A stretch of 64,000 nt of DNA from Bog-473 sp052140165 (GTDB lineage Bacteria; Actinomycetota; Acidimicrobiia; Acidimicrobiales; RAAP-2). The notes beneath the pieces are model-generated. The model searched no databases. It was given only the letters and a program-made list of their open reading frames with translations, and had not been told where the DNA came from. Location of the stretch: the NCBI GenBank assembly GCA_052140165.1, contig JBKQUM010000041.1, positions 1 through 64,000 on the forward strand, read 5' to 3'. Every line of letters starts with the position of its first letter. Position 1 is the stretch's first letter. Below, one piece after another: positions 24,329 to 33,710 of the stretch. Both the position numbers and the translations under genes were made by a program.

Positions 24329-26074
24329 GTGCTGACCGCTCCCGGCGCCAGCCCGGCCGAGGCCTCCCGCGTCGATCCGGAACTTGCACGACCTCCGTCG
24401 CGTCTTTACCGCCGCACGCTCCTCGCCGAGAGAGGAGCGTGGAGTCTCGTGTGGTTGGCTGTCGTCACCGGCGGTGTCAACCTCTGGGGTTTCTGGTGGT
24501 GGTCACCCGCGGTCATCGCCCTCGCTCCGTTGATGATCGCCGGCGGCCTCGTCGGTATTGCGTCGTGCTGGCTGGTCCGGAACCCTCGCTCACGCCTCTT
24601 CCAGGGAATCACTCTCGGAGCGGTGATCGTGACTGCGCTGTTTCCCCAGTCGATCGAGATCAGCTCGCGCTCGTTCTATAGCACGGACTCCGCGGCATTT
24701 GACCAGGTGGCAGCGCGTGCATTGGCGCACGGCGCCGACCCGTATGTCGCATCGATGTCGAGCGTCGCTCATTTGCTGAGTGTTCCGTCCCGATTTTGGA
24801 CTTACACCGTCGATGGTGGTCACGTCACCCAATTCTCTTACCCCGCGGGGTCGTTCCTGCTGAGCCTCCCGGCCACGGCGTTGGGTGTGCACATGGCCGT
24901 CGACTGGACGGACCTCGTGGCCTGGCTTGCCACGATCGTGCTTTTGTTCGCGCTTGTCCCCGCCTCACTGCGGTGGCTCGTTGCGTTGCTCGGCTTGACG
25001 CCGTTCTTCTTGGGTTCGTTCTCATCGGGAGGCACCGATGCGATGTTCCTGCCGTTCCTTGTGGTGGCCGTCTGGCGTTGGGACAGATACGGCCGCTCCA
25101 GCGAGCCAGGACTGGCGCGATGGATCGGACCCATTTCGCTGGGAGCCGCATGCGCCATCAAGCAGACCCCCTGGTTCATGGTCCCCATGTTGGTCACCGG
25201 TATCTTCCTCGAAGCACGTCGGCGGGGGTCGGCTCCATTTCGTTTGAGTGTGCGCTACTTGCTGACGGTTTTCGCTGTGTTCGCTGGCGTGAATCTCCCT
25301 TTTCTCGCCTGGCACCCGGGGGCATGGTTGCACGGCACGGTCATTCCCTTGACCGGGGGTTTGGTCGCCGATGGCCAGGGGCTCGTCACGCTGGCTACCC
25401 ACGGTCTGACAGGTGGCGTGGACCTGAAGATGCTCACCCTGGCAGGAGCTCTGGCCATGGTCGGCGTCGTCGCGTCTCTCGTCGCTTGGTACCCGCAGCT
25501 GAAGCGGATCTGGCCCTTGCTCCTGACGATCCCGTTCTTCTTTTCGCCCCGCAGCCTGTCGAGCTACCTCGTCGACCTCATTCCGGTTGCGCTCGTCGCA
25601 GCACTGTCTGTCGACGGCGTGCCCCGGGATCCGTCCGAAGATCGCACCGCGTGGCGAGCTCTGCTTGCGCGCCCGTCGGTGCTGCTAGTTGCGGTCTCGT
25701 TCGTTGGCGTCGTCATCGCGTCGTCCATGGCCTTCATCGGACCGCCCCTGCAGCTGTCGGTGCGCAGCATCATCACGTCCCACGCCGGAACCGAACTAGA
25801 TGCGGTGACGGTCTCGGTAGTCAACCGGACGCCCGATAGAATCGTGCCACACTTCCTCGTGAACACGGCGACCAGTCAGAACTACGAGGGATTTTGGACG
25901 CCCTCGGAGCGAGGCCTCGCAGAGCTGGGGCCACACGACTCCGAGACGATCACGTTGTACCCGCCGGCACGGACAGCCGCGCCCCGACGCGGCGCGCGGT
26001 GGTTGGTCGAGGCGTACACCGTCGACCCTTCGTGGCTGAGCACAACACCCTTGGTCCCGTTCCCACCGGCGTAG
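24329..26074 (+). CDS. Polytopic membrane protein, GT-C/GT87-like
   Basis: The 581-residue protein has about 11-12 membrane helices and then a ~110-residue C-terminal beta-rich domain (from MAFIGPPLQLSVRSII) that ends in PFPPA. The first large loop, YSTDSAAFDQVAARALAHGADPY, carries the Asp and the AHGADPY pattern seen in GT87-type mannosyltransferases and related GT-C enzymes. The mid-protein ACAIKQTPWFM also recurs in that group. A periplasmic-face polyprenyl-phosphomannose transferase is the best guess. The gene is head-to-head with the similar protein at 22519-24219 and is followed 46 bp later by alpha-mannosidase. Confidence 0.62.
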   Translation: MLTAPGASPAEASRVDPELARPPSRLYRRTLLAERGAWSLVWLAVVTGGVNLWGFWWWSPAVIALAPLMIAGGLVGIASCWLVRNPRSRLFQGITLGAVIVTALFPQSIEISSRSFYSTDSAAFDQVAARALAHGADPYVASMSSVAHLLSVPSRFWTYTVDGGHVTQFSYPAGSFLLSLPATALGVHMAVDWTDLVAWLATIVLLFALVPASLRWLVALLGLTPFFLGSFSSGGTDAMFLPFLVVAVWRWDRYGRSSEPGLARWIGPISLGAACAIKQTPWFMVPMLVTGIFLEARRRGSAPFRLSVRYLLTVFAVFAGVNLPFLAWHPGAWLHGTVIPLTGGLVADGQGLVTLATHGLTGGVDLKMLTLAGALAMVGVVASLVAWYPQLKRIWPLLLTIPFFFSPRSLSSYLVDLIPVALVAALSVDGVPRDPSEDRTAWRALLARPSVLLVAVSFVGVVIASSMAFIGPPLQLSVRSIITSHAGTELDAVTVSVVNRTPDRIVPHFLVNTATSQNYEGFWTPSERGLAELGPHDSETITLYPPARTAAPRRGARWLVEAYTVDPSWLSTTPLVPFPPA

Positions 26075-26120
26075 CCGTGCCTCGGGCGGGCATGCCCACT
26101 TGGCGTGCCCGGGACGCGAC

Positions 26121-29100
26121 ATGGCTGCCAGACTGGGGCTGATGGCCGACGATCCCGCCTCGCTGCGGCGGTTCTTGAAGACAGTCGTCCGCCCGGCGAT
26201 CTACGGGCGGCGTGCTCCACTGGAGGTGTCGGCCCACCACCTGCACGGCGAGCCAATTCCGGCCACGGATGCCGTTGGGCGACCGTTCACCCCGTTCGAA
26301 GTGGGCGACGCCTGGGGAGGGATGTGGGATACCACGTGGTTCCGGTTCCGGGGATCGATCCCGGACTCGTGGGCCGGGGCTGAAGTCGTGGCCCTCATCC
26401 ATCTCGGCGGCGACCAGATGGTCGGCTTCACAGCCGAGGGCCAGATCTGGGATACCGGGCTCCGACCCATTCAGGGACTCCACCACCGGCACCGCGAGTT
26501 CGTGCTCACCCCCGAGGCTCACGGGGGTGAGCCGGTGGAGTTCTTCGTCGAGGCCGCTGCGAATCCGATCCCGCCGTGGCACTTGGCCGACTGGCCCCTG
26601 CTCATGCCCGAGTACCGGGGCACACCTCTTTATACCCTCGAGGCGGCCGAGCTGGCAGTGGCCGACCGCTCCGTCGAGGGACTCCTGCTCGACATGCAGA
26701 TCCTGGTCGAACTGGCCGAACTGCGCCCCGACCGATCCGAGGAGATCAATCTGGCGCTGAACAAGACGCGGGCCCTCATCGACCCCGAGAACGTCTCCAC
26801 CTCGGTAATCCCGGCCCGGGACGTTCTGGCCCGGCTCCTCGACCGGCCCACGTACTCTGCCAACACCGTCGTGGCGGTGGGTCACGCCCACATCGACTGC
26901 GCCTGGCTGTGGCCGCTACGCGAGACGAGGCGCAAATGCGCCAGGACATTCTCCAACCAACTGAGCTTGCTCGAGCGCTACCCCGAGCACCACTTCGTGT
27001 GCAGCCAGGCCGTGCAGTACCAGTGGATGAAAGACGAATATCCCGACCTGTTCGGGCAGATCGCGGAACAGGTCCGATTGGAAAGGTGGGAGCCGGTCGG
27101 AGGCATGTGGGTCGAGCCGGACACCAATGTCCCATCGGGCGAATCCCTGGTGCGCCAGTTGGTCCACGGAAAGCGATTCTTCGCCGAGGAGTTCGGAGTT
27201 GAGACGCATGAACTCTGGATTCCGGACGTCTTCGGCTACTCCGCAGCCCTGCCACAGATCGCTCGTGGTGCCGGCGTCACCTCATTCATCACCCAGAAGA
27301 TGTCCTGGAACGACACCAACCGCTTTCCACACACCTCCTTCTGGTGGGAGGGCCATGACGGCAGCCGCCTGCTGGCCCACTTCCCACCAGCCAACACCTA
27401 TAACGGCGACTTCTCCCTTGGTGAGGTAGCCGCTGGTGAGGACCGGGGCGTGGGGCCCAACGGCGCCGCACTCAACCTTTACCCCTTCGGCTACGGCGAC
27501 GGGGGAGGTGGCCCGAACCGCACCATGGTCGAGCGCTTCCGGCGCATGACCGATCTCGATGGCCTGCCCCGAGCGGAGATCGGTACCGTTGGACGTTTCC
27601 TCGATCAGTTGGGGCAGGAGGCCGACGACCTCCCCGTCTGGGCCGGTGAGCTCTACCTCGAAGCGCACCGGGCCACGCTGACCACGCACGCCGAGGTTAA
27701 GCTGGCCAACCGCCGCGCCGAGGAAGGCCTCCGGGCAGCCGAGCTGTGGTCGGTGGCGGCCTCCCTCGACAGGCGTCCCGACCTCGACTGGGCGTGGAAA
27801 ACGCTCCTGCTCCATCAGTTCCACGACATCCTCCCCGGCTCCAGCATCCACTGGGTCTACGAAGACACCGCGCGTGAGCAGGCCGAGGTGCTCGCCATCG
27901 CTGCCTCGGTCATTGTCGAGGCTCAGACCGTCGTAGCCGGGGGAGACGGAGCCGGGGGCATGGTGGCGTTCAACCCTTCGTCCACCGACCGGACCGAGGT
28001 GGTCGAAATGCCCGATGGTTCGCTCGCCCTGGTTTCGGCACCGGCGTGCGGCTGGTCGATGGTGCCGCCCGACCGGTCGTTCGGCACAGAGCAGGTGGCC
28101 ATCGGCGAGGGCTGGCTGGACAACGGGCTCCTTCGGGTGGAGTGGGATGGTGACGGTCTGCTGACCTCGGTGCGGGATCTCGTCGCCGACCGTCAGGTGC
28201 TGGCCGACGATGAGCGCGGCAACCTGTTCCAGCTCCACGACGACCACCCCATGGCCTTCGACGCTTGGGACGTCGACCGCACCTATCTCGACCACGTCAC
28301 CGACCTGGTAGCCGTGGACTCGATCGAGGTGGTGGAGCGCCATCCTCTTCGGAGCGGAGTCCGGTTCACCCGATCCTTCGGGTCCTCGAGCATTACCCAG
28401 ACCATGCGCCTATCCGCTGGGAAGCGGCGGCTCGAGTTCCACACAGACGTGGAATGGCACGAGCGACACCAGTTCCTGAAGGTGGGTTTCCCCGTCGCGG
28501 TCCGCTCCACGCGTGCCACCTACGAGATCCAACATGGCCATCTCGAACGGCCGACCGTGGCCAACACAAGCTGGGACGAGGCGCGCTTCGAGGTGTGCGG
28601 CCACCGATGGGCGGATTTGAGTGAGCCAGGCTACGGGGTGGCCCTGCTCAATGACTGCAAATACGGCTACGACATCCTTGGGCACACCATCCGGCTCTCG
28701 CTCCTCCGCGCCCCCGGATTTCCCGACCCCGAGGCGGACCAGGGCTCCCATCACTTCGCCTACGCGCTGGTCCCCCACGAGGGTGACCTGCGGGAGGCCG
28801 GAATCATCGCCGAGGCCGAGCACTTCAACCTCCCCTTGTCGCTGCGCGCCGGTCAGGGTGAGGGTCGGGTGGTCTCCGTGGATCGGCCGGGGGTCAGTGT
28901 GGAGGCGGTCAAGTGGGCCGACCGTTCCGATGCAGTGGTAGTCCGCCTTTGCGAGGTGTGGGGCTCCCGAGGGCCCGTGCGCGTGACGCTGCACCGCCCC
29001 TTCGTCTCGGCAGCCCGCACCGATCTGCTCGAGCGCTCGTTGTCCCCGCTACCCGGCCTCGACGGGGCCGTCGAGCTCGAGCTCCGACCCTTCGAGCTCG

Positions 29101-29126
29101 TCACGCTGGCCTTCGACCTGGGCTGA
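26121..29126 (+). CDS. Alpha-mannosidase, glycoside hydrolase family 38
   Basis: This enzyme of about 1000 residues removes alpha-linked mannose. The N-terminal ~250-residue domain is followed by the GH38 catalytic domain. The Zn-binding GHAHIDCAWLWP supplies His and Asp, the catalytic nucleophile is Asp in ELWIPDVFGYSAALPQI, and HQFHDILPGSSIHWVYED supplies the last Zn His. The C-terminal beta domains continue to the end. There is no signal peptide, so it is cytoplasmic, like the bacterial glycan-recycling enzymes. ATG at 26121 is taken; TTG 26100 and ATG 26142 are possible, and none has a good ribosome site. The context with GT-C-like genes suggests turnover of mannose-containing glycans. 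Confidence 0.92.
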   Translation: MAARLGLMADDPASLRRFLKTVVRPAIYGRRAPLEVSAHHLHGEPIPATDAVGRPFTPFEVGDAWGGMWDTTWFRFRGSIPDSWAGAEVVALIHLGGDQMVGFTAEGQIWDTGLRPIQGLHHRHREFVLTPEAHGGEPVEFFVEAAANPIPPWHLADWPLLMPEYRGTPLYTLEAAELAVADRSVEGLLLDMQILVELAELRPDRSEEINLALNKTRALIDPENVSTSVIPARDVLARLLDRPTYSANTVVAVGHAHIDCAWLWPLRETRRKCARTFSNQLSLLERYPEHHFVCSQAVQYQWMKDEYPDLFGQIAEQVRLERWEPVGGMWVEPDTNVPSGESLVRQLVHGKRFFAEEFGVETHELWIPDVFGYSAALPQIARGAGVTSFITQKMSWNDTNRFPHTSFWWEGHDGSRLLAHFPPANTYNGDFSLGEVAAGEDRGVGPNGAALNLYPFGYGDGGGGPNRTMVERFRRMTDLDGLPRAEIGTVGRFLDQLGQEADDLPVWAGELYLEAHRATLTTHAEVKLANRRAEEGLRAAELWSVAASLDRRPDLDWAWKTLLLHQFHDILPGSSIHWVYEDTAREQAEVLAIAASVIVEAQTVVAGGDGAGGMVAFNPSSTDRTEVVEMPDGSLALVSAPACGWSMVPPDRSFGTEQVAIGEGWLDNGLLRVEWDGDGLLTSVRDLVADRQVLADDERGNLFQLHDDHPMAFDAWDVDRTYLDHVTDLVAVDSIEVVERHPLRSGVRFTRSFGSSSITQTMRLSAGKRRLEFHTDVEWHERHQFLKVGFPVAVRSTRATYEIQHGHLERPTVANTSWDEARFEVCGHRWADLSEPGYGVALLNDCKYGYDILGHTIRLSLLRAPGFPDPEADQGSHHFAYALVPHEGDLREAGIIAEAEHFNLPLSLRAGQGEGRVVSVDRPGVSVEAVKWADRSDAVVVRLCEVWGSRGPVRVTLHRPFVSAARTDLLERSLSPLPGLDGAVELELRPFELVTLAFDLG

Positions 29127-29162
29127 ATCTCTGTCTCGCGAGCGCTCATTCAGGAGTCCACA

Positions 29163-30563
29163 TCACAGGGACGCCAGTTGTTGCAGCTCCTGCGGCGTCA
29201 GATGCACGACGTTCTCCGGGTTGCAGTTCCAGATGGACTGGGTCGGCTGAGTGAGCGCCTTGTCGTAGACGAACTTGTTGGGCTCGACCTTGAGCAGTGC
29301 AAAGCACGGTGATGGCTGAGGGTCCAGGTTGGACATGGTCAAGCTCGCTATCGGGGCCTGAATGCCTCCAGCGTCCCAGTTCTTTGTGGCGGCTGCGTGG
29401 CTCAGCACACACGACACCGTCAGGTCGGTACCACACGCGGAGGCGGACTTGGCCCACAAGAGCCAGGACTCCGTGCCTTCCTCATCGTCGAAGTCGACGG
29501 CGTCGCCCTTGGCATATCTGTGCATCACGTTTACGAGCTGCTCGGTCGAGGGGTTCTGCGAGGCCATCTCGAGCGGCCACCATGACGTCTCGAGGTAGAC
29601 CGGCGGGAGGCCGGGGTTGGCGGCCACACCGCCACTGGTCGTGGAGTTGTAGAACTGGACCCCGAGGATGACGAAGGCGGGGTGGTAGCCGGCCGTCGTC
29701 ATCGCCTGGAAGTAGGGGACGATGTTGTCGTCGAGGGAGGGCCACAGGGCTTCGACCCCCTTGCTTTGCGCCTCTTCGATGTAGGGCGCCCAGTCGGTGA
29801 CGGCTATCGGCGGCTCCTGGAAGTCGACGACCTTCCACCCCTGCGCCTCCGCGCCGAACTCGTACTTGTGTTCCGGTTCGAGGACGGAGGGAGTGTTCGC
29901 CCCGCCCATACCGGCCTTCTTGACGGCCTGCGGGTACGCCTTGGCCAGCTCTCGGAACCATCCCGAAGGCCACGTGTCGGTGTTGCCACCGCCTGGATCG
30001 ACCTGATCGGAGGCGACCTCGGAGGCGTCGGAGGCCAGGTAGCCGCTGATTTGGCCTAGTCCGCACTGCTCTCGAATCGGGACGGACGGCTGGTCGAGCG
30101 CCATGCCGCCACCGACCGCCATGAAGTCGCTCTGGCAGGCCTGCACGGTCACCTGGGCCGCGTTGAACAGCGCCGCGTCGCGGCTGTCGATCACTATGTC
30201 CCGCCCGTTGATGCCCCCCGAAGCGTTGCACCATTCTGCGAAGGCCATGGCCTGCTGAACGAGCTCCTCTTCGAGTCCGGGCTCAACGGTGTTGGCGGCG
30301 TCGTTGAACACGGCGATGTGAATGGTCTTGGCGCCCACGCCGCGCACCGAAGAGGCACCACCGGGACCGGGTTCGCAGATCTTGCCCACCCCGGGCCACT
30401 CACCGTTGGTCGCAACGCTCGAGGTGACCGCGCGGCTGGCCGACGTGGCCGCCGCGGAGGGCGTCGGTGCGAGTGCGACATACGTACCGGCAAGCACGAC
30501 GGTGGCAATGGTGAGTGGCAGTGCCGTTCTGCGCAGTTCAACGAGTCCTCTTCGCAACACCAT
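29163..30563 (-). CDS. ABC-type extracellular solute-binding protein (type 1 PBP fold)
   Basis: The 466-residue exported protein has a basic start (MVLRRGLVELRRT), a hydrophobic core and Ala-rich cleavage near SAAATS around residue 39. The mature part has the branched-chain-amino-acid receptor pattern: IHIAVFNDAAN, then EWCNASGGINGRDIV with the typical NxxGGINGR turn, and DFMAVGGGMAL. ATG at 30563 is chosen over a start 53 codons upstream because GGAGG lies eight bases before it and the signal peptide starts there. No permease or ATPase genes adjoin, so it is an orphan receptor. The ligand is unknown. Confidence 0.8.
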   Translation of the reverse strand: MVLRRGLVELRRTALPLTIATVVLAGTYVALAPTPSAAATSASRAVTSSVATNGEWPGVGKICEPGPGGASSVRGVGAKTIHIAVFNDAANTVEPGLEEELVQQAMAFAEWCNASGGINGRDIVIDSRDAALFNAAQVTVQACQSDFMAVGGGMALDQPSVPIREQCGLGQISGYLASDASEVASDQVDPGGGNTDTWPSGWFRELAKAYPQAVKKAGMGGANTPSVLEPEHKYEFGAEAQGWKVVDFQEPPIAVTDWAPYIEEAQSKGVEALWPSLDDNIVPYFQAMTTAGYHPAFVILGVQFYNSTTSGGVAANPGLPPVYLETSWWPLEMASQNPSTEQLVNVMHRYAKGDAVDFDDEEGTESWLLWAKSASACGTDLTVSCVLSHAAATKNWDAGGIQAPIASLTMSNLDPQPSPCFALLKVEPNKFVYDKALTQPTQSIWNCNPENVVHLTPQELQQLASL

Positions 30564-30792
30564 GGGTACCTCCAATGCTGCCGTCGCGTGAGCGGTATCT
30601 CTCACACCTGTCTTCAACTCTACGATGGATGCCTGCCCTCGCGAGAGACGCTCACCTCGGAGATTCGAGAACGTCGGCTCGTGGTCCTGTGCCGACGCCG
30701 CAATGTTGCTGCGGCTCGGCACCGCCGTGGGGGACCACGATGCCTTGTCCGCGGTCGAACAGATGTGAAAATCGTCAGAAGGGTCCCGAGAG

Positions 30793-32430
30793 CTAGCCCA
30801 GGGCCTCGGTGAGGCGGGTTCTCCGTGTAGTCGACCGGGCAGTCGATCCCCGACACCGTGTCGGCGGCCAAGGCCTCTTGGAGCATCGGGCGAAGGTCAC
30901 TCGTGGCACCCACCCGGTAGCCCCGGGCTCCGAAGCTCTCGGCGTAGGCCACGAAGTCGGGGTTGGAGAAGCCGACTTCGACGTGATGACCAAGCTCGAG
31001 GTCCATCTTCCAGCCGATCAGGCCATAGGCGTGGTCCTCCCAGATCAGGACGGCCACTGGGACGTGCTCCCGGATGGCCGTCTCGAGCTCCTGGGAGTTC
31101 ATGAGAAACGCCCCGTCTCCGACTGCGGCGAGCACCTTGTGGTCAGGCGCTGCCAGCTTGGCACCGACGGCGCCAGGGAGGGCAAATGCCATTGTCGAGA
31201 GCCCATTGGAGATCAGGCAGGTGTTGGGCTCGTACGTGGGGTAGAGGCGGGCCATCCACATCTTGACGGCCCGGCGTCGGCGAGGACGATGTCGGAGCGG
31301 CCCAGGGCCGCCCGGGTGTCCGCAACCACTCTCTGAGGTTTCAACGGGAAGCTGTCGTCGGCTGCCCCCTGGGCCAACTCGTCAGCCAGGAGCCGGCGGA
31401 TCTTCTCTCCTCTCGTTCCCTGGTCGAAGCGCCGAGTGGTCGCCTCACCCAGGGCGGCCAGCGTGCTCCCGATGTCGGCCTGGATTCCCACTTCGACGTC
31501 GTAACGGGCGTCCACTTCTGCAGGGACTCGGCTCAAATGGATGATCTGCTTGTCCCCGCCGGGGTTGATCCGGACCGGGTCGAACTCCTGTAGTTCGTAC
31601 CCGACGCTGACGATCACGTCCGCGTCGTCGAACCCGAAGTTGACATAGTCGTGACTCATGAACCCGACGGCACCGAGAGAGTGCGGATGATCGTCGGGGA
31701 ACACGCCCTTTCCGTGGAACGTGGTGGCCACCGGGAGGCTCAGAAGTTCGGAGAAGCGCAGCAGTGCGTCGGCCGCTCCCGATCTGGCGGCTCCGTGCCC
31801 GGCCAGGATGATGGGTCGCTGGCTCGCGTCGAGCACGGTGGCCGCCCGCGCAATCTGCGAGGGCGATGGCTCATCGGTTCGGGGTGTGTTGACGTGGAGC
31901 GGCACCAGCTGATCGGGAACGAAGGCAGCCTCGACGTCCTCTGGCACGCCGAGATACACCGGTCCCGGCCGCTCGGTCTGGGCGAGCTTGAACGCCTTGC
32001 GGACCATCTCGGGAATCGCTCCGGGGGTCAGGATCAGATCCGCCCACTTCGTCACCGGCGAGAACATGGAGACCAGGTCGACGCTCTGGTGCGATTCCTT
32101 GTAGATCCGGTTGAGTCCCACCTGGGCCGATATAGCCAGCGCCGGTGTGCTGTTGGTATAGGCGTCGGCGGTTCCCAGGAGGAGGTTGATGGCGCCAGGC
32201 CCGAGCGTGGCCGAGCAGACCCCGGCCCTGCCTGTGAGTCGGCCGTGAATCTCGGCCATGAACGAGGCCGCCTGCTCGTGGCGGACGAGCAGGTAGCGGA
32301 TGGAGGACCGGGACAGCGCGTCGGTGAGGTAGATGTTCTCCTCCCCGGGAATGCCGAACACGCACGTCACACCCTCGTGCTCGAGGCACTGGACGAGGAG
32401 CTCAGCGGCACGCCGTGGTCCTTCAGGCAT
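30793..32430 (-). pseudogene. Thiamine-diphosphate enzyme, acetolactate synthase-like, with two frameshifts
   Basis: Together the frames give a ~545-residue enzyme. The PYR domain (VFGIPGEENIY, with the catalytic Glu in VRHEQAASFMAE) and central domain lie in 32430-31270. The TPP-binding domain (VGDGAFLMNSQELETA, the GDG...N motif) lies in another frame, 31261-30820. The switch is a missing G in a G/C run at 31268-31275 (ADAG then AVKMWMARL). A second slip near 30815-30818 separates DYTEN from RLTEALG-stop, the expected C-terminus. It may be a true pseudogene or carry consensus errors. It follows the aldolase gene on the same strand with overlap. Which 2-keto acid it used is unclear. Confidence 0.8.
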
Positions 32431-33287
32431 GATACGGAGCGTAGAGTGGCATCGAATTCGTCCTTGCTCTGGTGTTCTGACAACCCCTCGATCAGAGCGC
32501 GCGAGAAACTGGCGATCACACCGTGGTTGGCCGCGAGGCGGGCGTCTGCCTCCTCGCGGCTGTAGCCGCCTGACAGCGCTAACACTCGCAAAACGTTCGG
32601 GTGGTCTACCAGATCGGCATAGAAGTCGTCGACGTCGGGGAGCGACAGCTTCACCATGACGTATTCCCGAGATTTCAACTGGGTGAGCTGTTCCGCAATG
32701 TTCGCCCTCAGGAGCATCTCCGCCTCACCCTTCTCGGGGCTGTGGATGTCGACCTCAGTCTCGATGATGGGTACCAAGTCGGTGGCCATGATCTTCTTCG
32801 CGACCTCGAATTGCTGGTCGACGACCGCCTTGATGCCGACATGGTTGGCTCGTTGTATGAATGAGCGCATCTTGGTTCCGAACACTCCCTGATCTCTTGC
32901 CCGTGAAAGCAAGGAACCGAGGCCGGGGATGGGCCTCATGATCTGGACGCCGTTCTGCTCATCCACCAGGCCTTTGTCGACCTTCAAGAACGGGACCACG
33001 CGCTTTTCGTCCCACAGATACGACACCGAGTCCCGGCCTCCGATCTCACGATCCATGGTGTCTTCGAACAAGATGGCCCCGATGATGTCGTCGCCGTCGA
33101 AGCTGGGACTCTCGATGATCCGACTTCGCATGGCGTGCATCAACGCAAACATCTCATCGTCGTCCGAATATCGGTCTTCATCGATGCCGTAGAGCTTGAG
33201 GGCCTTGGGCGCACTTCCGCCGCTTTGGTCCAAGGCGGCGATGAAGCCTTGCCCCAGCTTCATCTTCTCGAGCTGTTCGTCGTTCAC
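32367..33287 (-). CDS. fda: Fructose-bisphosphate aldolase, class I
   Basis: The 306-residue Schiff-base aldolase cleaves fructose-1,6-bisphosphate. It shows GFIAALDQSGGSAPKAL near 14-30, GAILFEDTMDRE, the active-site KVDKGL, VPIIETEVDI and the lysine-bearing YVMVKLSLP, and LALSGGYSREEAD. It aligns with the ~296-residue bacterial class I family up to about residue 282. The last 24 residues (RSVSCLKDHGVPL then a Ser run) do not resemble the normal DTIFDASV-type ending, and they overlap the next gene by 64 bp. A small 3' indel may have altered the tail. Confidence 0.9.
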   Translation of the reverse strand: MNDEQLEKMKLGQGFIAALDQSGGSAPKALKLYGIDEDRYSDDDEMFALMHAMRSRIIESPSFDGDDIIGAILFEDTMDREIGGRDSVSYLWDEKRVVPFLKVDKGLVDEQNGVQIMRPIPGLGSLLSRARDQGVFGTKMRSFIQRANHVGIKAVVDQQFEVAKKIMATDLVPIIETEVDIHSPEKGEAEMLLRANIAEQLTQLKSREYVMVKLSLPDVDDFYADLVDHPNVLRVLALSGGYSREEADARLAANHGVIASFSRALIEGLSEHQSKDEFDATLRSVSCLKDHGVPLSSSSSASSTRV

Positions 33288-33710
33288 CTGGTGCCTACTC
33301 GAGAAGTGGTCGAGTGGGAAGTTGTTGGCGACACCGGTGCACTCCTTGTCCTCTGGCTACCCGCTTGCCGGCGGGACACTGATCCGTGCGTGGAAGTGGA
33401 AATCAGTGACCCTGCGTCGGTCGCATGTCCGATCCCTCTGTCATATGGTCAGAATCGGAGGGGGTCAAACGTCTTTTGGAATGGGGGTTGCCGCGCGGCT
33501 GACTCCGGTGGTCGAAATGGCCGGGAGCGAGCGAGGCCAGCCCCTCGAGGGAGTCGCCCAAGCCCGCCGCCCTGCTCGGTCCGGGTTGGGTCGGGGATGA
33601 TGTCACACGCCGGCACCCTCTGGGACCGAACTCGGCCGCCCACGCTTTGGTAAGAAATTCCCGCAGCGCTGGTGCCCCGATCAGCGTCTTGGGCAAGGAG
33701 GGTCCGTACC
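33288..33710. other. Divergent intergenic gap between aldolase and cNMP-domain gene
   Basis: These 423 bases separate two divergent genes. ORFs in it have no recognisable similarity and conflicting frames. I see no RNA gene or clear operator. Confidence 0.45.
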
